Of a stretch of 64,000 bases of DNA, positions 61,005-64,000 are shown piece by piece. The stretch lies in the NCBI RefSeq assembly GCF_036206005.1, contig NZ_CP108143.1, positions 4,121,501-4,185,500 on the forward strand, written 5' to 3'. Below the pieces are notes generated by a model. The model had not been told where the DNA came from and did not search any database. It saw only the letters and a list, made by a program, of their open reading frames with translations. Source of the stretch: Streptomyces sp. NBC_00178 (GTDB lineage: Bacteria; Actinomycetota; Actinomycetes; Streptomycetales; Streptomycetaceae). The position numbers and the translations under genes were made by a program. The stretch's first letter is position 1; every line of letters starts with the position of its first letter.

Positions 61005-61556
61005 TCAGGCGCGCGCCGTGCGCATCGCCACCTCGGCGGCCGTCACGGGAGCGGTGATCCCGTACACGTCTCCGGGCCGCAGATGCGCGGGCGTGCCGTA
61101 CGCGTCGCGGACGGCGACGAAGGTGACCGCCGTCTGCGAGGCGGGCTGCCAGAAGGTGCGGTAGTGCGGTGCGTTCCCCGCGTACTCCGGGATCTCGACC
61201 AGCGGGACCCCGCGCCTGTCGAGCAGGCCGCGCAGTTTCCCGAAGCGGAGCCGGGACGCGAAGCGCCCGTACCGGTCCTGGAGCACCGGACCCGGCAGAC
61301 CGACCGGGCCGAGGGCCAGGCGGTGCACCTGGAGGCTGAAGTGGTGGCCCGCCCACGGGTCGCCGGGGCGGCCGCGGTGGAAGTGGAACTCGGCGAGTCC
61401 GTAGTCGCGGAACATCGTCCGGCCGCCGGTGGCGTCCTCGGCGAAGCCGGTCCCCAGGACCGCCGCGACCTGGTCGGGCGAGTCGGTGGGGCGGGCGTCG
61501 AGCACGGTGCCGGTGGTGACGGTGTGGACGTAGAAGGCCAGGGAGTGCGGGGTCAA
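61005..61556 (-). CDS. Hypothetical protein
   Basis: A 183-residue protein starting at TTG with AGGA 8 bases upstream (LTPHSLAFYVHTVTTGTVLDARPTDSPDQVAAVLG). Features such as MFRDYGLAEFHFHRGRPGDPWAGHHFSLQVHRL and the absence of a signal peptide suggest a soluble alpha/beta protein. It resembles small Streptomyces immunity-like proteins of unknown function (SMI1-unrelated). A longer N-terminus is open but Pro/Arg-rich and unlikely. Divergent from the HAD gene. Confidence 0.7.
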   Translation of the reverse strand: MTPHSLAFYVHTVTTGTVLDARPTDSPDQVAAVLGTGFAEDATGGRTMFRDYGLAEFHFHRGRPGDPWAGHHFSLQVHRLALGPVGLPGPVLQDRYGRFASRLRFGKLRGLLDRRGVPLVEIPEYAGNAPHYRTFWQPASQTAVTFVAVRDAYGTPAHLRPGDVYGITAPVTAAEVAMRTARA

Positions 61557-61644
61557 GGGGGGTTCCTGGGGCCGGGAGGGGGCGGGGGACGGGTGCGAGG
61601 GGCGGGCCGGATTTCGTGGGCGGGGCACTCGGCACAATGGCCTC

Positions 61645-62262
61645 ATGCCCTCACACACCTTGACGGTCGGCTTCGACCTCGACATGACGCTCATCGACTC
61701 GCGGCCCGGGATCAGGGCCGCCTACGAGACCCTGGCCGCCGAGACGGGCGTGCACATCGACATCGATCTGGTCGTCAGCCGGCTCGGGCCGCCCCTCGAG
61801 GACGAGATGGCCAACTGGTTCCCGGCCGGGGCGATAGCGGAGGCCTGCGACCGCTACCGCGCGGTCTACCCGGACCGGGCGATCACCCCGACCACGACGA
61901 TGCCCGGCGCCCGGGAGGCGGTGGAGGCGGTCCAGGCGCTCGGCGGGCGGGCCATGGTCGTCACCGCCAAGTACGAGCCCAACGCCAAGCTGCACCTCGC
62001 GCACCTCGGCATCGGCGCCGACCTGCTGATCGGCGGGCTCTGGGCGGAGGGCAAGGCGGCCGCGCTCCTGGAGCACGGCGCCGGTGTCTACGTCGGCGAC
62101 CACACCGGGGACGTGCGCGGGGCGCACGCCGCGAACGCCCTGTCGGTCGGTGTGACGACCGGGCCGTGCGACGAGACGGAGCTGCGGGAGGCCGGGGCCG
62201 AGGTGATCCTGCCGGACCTCACGGCGTTCCCCGACTGGCTGCGGACCTTCGCGGCGTCCTGA
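61645..62262 (+). CDS. HAD-family phosphatase (phosphoglycolate phosphatase-like)
   Basis: A 205-residue HAD hydrolase: nucleophile FDLDMTLIDSRPG (Met replaces the usual Gly after DxD), cap domain about 20-85, motif II VVTAKYEPNAKLHL and motif IV VYVGDHTGDVRGAHAA. Substrate uncertain among small phosphates. Transcribed alone. Confidence 0.88.
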   Translation: MPSHTLTVGFDLDMTLIDSRPGIRAAYETLAAETGVHIDIDLVVSRLGPPLEDEMANWFPAGAIAEACDRYRAVYPDRAITPTTTMPGAREAVEAVQALGGRAMVVTAKYEPNAKLHLAHLGIGADLLIGGLWAEGKAAALLEHGAGVYVGDHTGDVRGAHAANALSVGVTTGPCDETELREAGAEVILPDLTAFPDWLRTFAAS

Positions 62263-62383
62263 CGGACCGCCGCCGGCGCGTACCGCCCGAGGTGACGGGG
62301 GAGCGGGACGGCCCGATTCGCGCCAATGTCCCGCGGGTGCGCGGCCTTCTCCCGGAGCCGGTGTCCGGAGGGGTTCCGGCCCG

Positions 62384-62620
62384 CTACCTCGCGGCGGCGC
62401 GCTTCGGCGAGTTCTTCCACACCGACCGCACCACCCCCGCGGCGGCGATCAGGAAGCCCAGTCCCATCAGCATGCACACCGCGTAGGCGGCGGACGGGAA
62501 AGGGTCGGTGCCGAGGAACAGCGGGGCCACGGTGACCAGTGTGGCCAGCGCGCCGATGAAGAAGACGATCGCGCCGACCTGTACGAGCCGGTCGCCTGCG
62601 CCGGAAGGAGTAGTAGTCAC
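62384..62620 (-). CDS. Small two-span membrane protein
   Basis: A 78-residue protein starting at GTG with GGAAGGAG upstream. Membrane segments about 14-36 and 42-63 are followed by a basic tail (WKNSPKRAAAR). A conserved Streptomyces hypothetical; function unknown. Divergent from the cold-shock-domain gene. Confidence 0.8.
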   Translation of the reverse strand: MTTTPSGAGDRLVQVGAIVFFIGALATLVTVAPLFLGTDPFPSAAYAVCMLMGLGFLIAAAGVVRSVWKNSPKRAAAR

Positions 62621-62785
62621 CCGGCCAGGGTAGTTCCCAGCTCGGTGGAACCGTTCCGCGACGCCTTGTGCCCGGCCTCCGGGCCACTAGCCTGGGACAC
62701 GGCGGGTCCGGGACCCGCCGTACCGCTATTCGGAGCCGGTTCGCGGCTCTCCCGCACACCGACGAGTTCGAGGACGAGGACAGAC

Positions 62786-63169
62786 GTGCCCACGGGTAAG
62801 GTCAAATGGTTCAATTCGGAAAAGGGCTTCGGCTTCCTTTCGCGCGACGACGGCGCGGACGTCTTCGTCCACTCCTCCGTGCTCCCGGCCGGCGTCGAGG
62901 CCCTCAAGCCGGGTCAGCGCGTCGAGTTCGGCGTGGTCGCCGGCCAGCGCGGTGACCAGGCGCTCTCCGTGGTGATCCTGGACCCCACCCCGTCCGTGGC
63001 AGCCGCGCAGCGGCGCAGCCCCGACGAACTCGCCTCCATCGTGCAGGACCTGACGACGGTCCTGGAGAACATCACGCCGATGCTGGAGCGGGGCCGCTAC
63101 CCCGACAAGGCGTCGGGCGCGAAGATCGCGGGCCTGCTGCGGGCGGTCGCCGACCAGCTCGACGTCTGA
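62786..63169 (+). CDS. Cold-shock-domain protein with C-terminal extension
   Basis: A 127-residue protein starting at GTG behind AGGACAG. The cold-shock domain (1-67) has RNP1 KGFGFL and RNP2 VFVHSS. A helical extension follows (RRSPDELASIVQDLTTVLENITPMLERGRYPDKASGAKIAGLLRAVADQL), not found in the 68-residue protein encoded at 18683. It is likely an RNA/ssDNA-binding protein with a protein-interaction tail. Confidence 0.92.
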   Translation: MPTGKVKWFNSEKGFGFLSRDDGADVFVHSSVLPAGVEALKPGQRVEFGVVAGQRGDQALSVVILDPTPSVAAAQRRSPDELASIVQDLTTVLENITPMLERGRYPDKASGAKIAGLLRAVADQLDV

Positions 63170-63173
63170 CGTA

Positions 63174-63198
63174 CGGCCGGGCCCGTGCGGCCCGGCCG
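63174..63198. terminator. Bidirectional terminator
   Basis: A perfect 10-bp stem (63174-63183 / 63189-63198) with the loop CGTGC lies between the convergent cold-shock-domain gene and mqnD. Confidence 0.8.
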
Positions 63199-63203
63199 CA
63201 CCG

Positions 63204-64000
63204 TCAGCGGCCGGTGAAGGCCAGGGCGTCCGGGCCGAGCGCGGGCACGAGCCCCTCGGCCGCCGCGCGGGTCAGCAGGCCGCGGACCGCCGCGTAGCCG
63301 TGCTCGCCGAGGTCGGCGGTGAATTCGTTGACGTACAGCCCGATGTGCTGGTCGGCGACGGCGGGGTCCATCTCCTGGGCGTGCTCCAGGACGTACGGAC
63401 GCGATTGCAGCGGGTCGTCCCAGGCCATGCGCACCGAGGTGCGGACCGACTCCGCGAGCCGCTTCAGGGTCTCGTCGCCGAGCGAGCGCTTGGCGATGAT
63501 CGCACCGAGGGGGATCGGCAGACCGGTGGTGAGCTCCCAGTGCTCGCCCATGTCGGCCAGGTTGTGCAGGCCGTAGTTCTGATAGGTGAAGCGGGCCTCG
63601 TGGATGACGAGTCCGGCGTCCACCCGGCCGTCGCGCACCGCGGGCATGATCTCGTCGAACGGCATGACGACGATCTCGCCGACACCCCCCGGCACGACCT
63701 CGGCGGCCCAGAGCCGGAACAGGAGGTACGCCGTGGAGCGCTCGCTGGGCACGGCGACGGTCTTCCCCGTGAGGTCCGTGCCCGGCTCCCTGGTGAGGAC
63801 GAGCGGACCGCAGCCGCGCCCCAGCGCCCCGCCGCACGGCAGGAGGGCGTATTCGTCGAGCACCCAGGGCAGGACGGCGTAGGAGACCTTCAGCACGTCG
63901 AACTCGCCGCGCTCGGCCATGCCGTTGGTGAGGTGGATGTCGGCGAAGGTGACGTCGAGGGCCGGCGCGCCGGGGACCCTTCCGTGGGCCCAGGCGTCGA
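63204..64000 (-). CDS. mqnD: 1,4-dihydroxy-6-naphthoate synthase MqnD (partial)
   Basis: The frame continues past the window edge, so the N-terminus is missing; an ATG at 63920 is internal, because the preceding in-frame residues DVTFADIHLTNG continue smoothly into MAERGEFDVLKVSYAVLP, as in complete MqnD proteins. Other family features: YALLPCGGALGRGCGPLV, VAVPSERSTAYLLFRLW, DAGLVIHEARFTYQNYGL. It converts cyclic de-hypoxanthine futalosine to dihydroxynaphthoate in the futalosine route to menaquinone used by Streptomyces. Confidence 0.92.
   Translation of the reverse strand, partial: DAWAHGRVPGAPALDVTFADIHLTNGMAERGEFDVLKVSYAVLPWVLDEYALLPCGGALGRGCGPLVLTREPGTDLTGKTVAVPSERSTAYLLFRLWAAEVVPGGVGEIVVMPFDEIMPAVRDGRVDAGLVIHEARFTYQNYGLHNLADMGEHWELTTGLPIPLGAIIAKRSLGDETLKRLAESVRTSVRMAWDDPLQSRPYVLEHAQEMDPAVADQHIGLYVNEFTADLGEHGYAAVRGLLTRAAAEGLVPALGPDALAFTGR

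Overview
The window is high-GC (about 70% or more) actinobacterial chromosome, almost certainly Streptomyces. GTG and TTG starts are frequent, genes are packed with 1-20 base overlaps, and several markers are Streptomyces-typical: a Scr1-type XRE regulator with a DUF397 partner, DUF3263 and DUF4031 proteins, a GroES-less groEL, DasR and BldD sites, and the futalosine-pathway gene mqnD. From memory, the order cdgB - nagA/nagK - sugar-binding lipoprotein - otsB/otsA - thrC - groEL2 ... mqnD matches the SCO4281-SCO4326 region of S. coelicolor. No tRNA, rRNA, insertion sequence or CRISPR array was seen.

Layout. 1-4755: M1 and M4 metallopeptidases, a TerD protein, ArfB-like ribosome rescue factor, flavin reductase. 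5037-7827: the diguanylate cyclase CdgB behind a promoter with Crp-like and BldD-like sites, then a membrane-anchored carbohydrate-binding protein. 7943-12588: aminosugar catabolism (PfkB kinase, nagA, nagK, orphan sugar-binding lipoprotein) with DasR-type sites. 12599-16342: trehalose synthesis (otsB, otsA) and gpgS. 16471-18218: SAM-I riboswitch, thrC and a CysO-like sulfur carrier. 18683-20831: cold-shock protein and groEL2 with CIRCE elements. 21061-31672: DinB protein, GH87-like glucanase, ATPase anti-sigma-like protein, an ECF sigma/anti-sigma pair, regulators, an oxidoreductase, and a Scr1/DUF397 regulator module. 31950-33332: small secreted, PRC-barrel and hydrophobic proteins. 33566-37065: a MurNAc operon (murR-murQ-murP). 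37203-43002: small proteins, MFS exporter, HD hydrolase, pxpABC and cutC. 43162-47323: frameshifted MMPL transporter, a second small secreted paralog, an AT-richer gap and a pentapeptide-repeat protein. 47623-55405: nucleic-acid enzymes (HelD/HelR-like helicase, XPB helicase, family-5 uracil-DNA glycosylase, WYL protein). 55469-60843: membrane protein, acetyltransferase with TetR regulator, and a siderophore ABC importer under an iron box. 61005-64000: unknown protein, HAD phosphatase, long cold-shock-domain protein and partial mqnD.

Themes. Cell-wall sugar recycling is represented three times: nagKA with DasR sites, the mur operon with an RpiR-type operator, and a DasR-like site in front of cutC. 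Signalling between nutrient state and development converges on cdgB. The most notable unassigned items are two paralogous small secreted proteins sharing a DNNPGNGA motif, the palindromic promoter regions beside the first of them and beside the Scr1 module, a SAM riboswitch on threonine synthase, and several short tandem repeats between genes.
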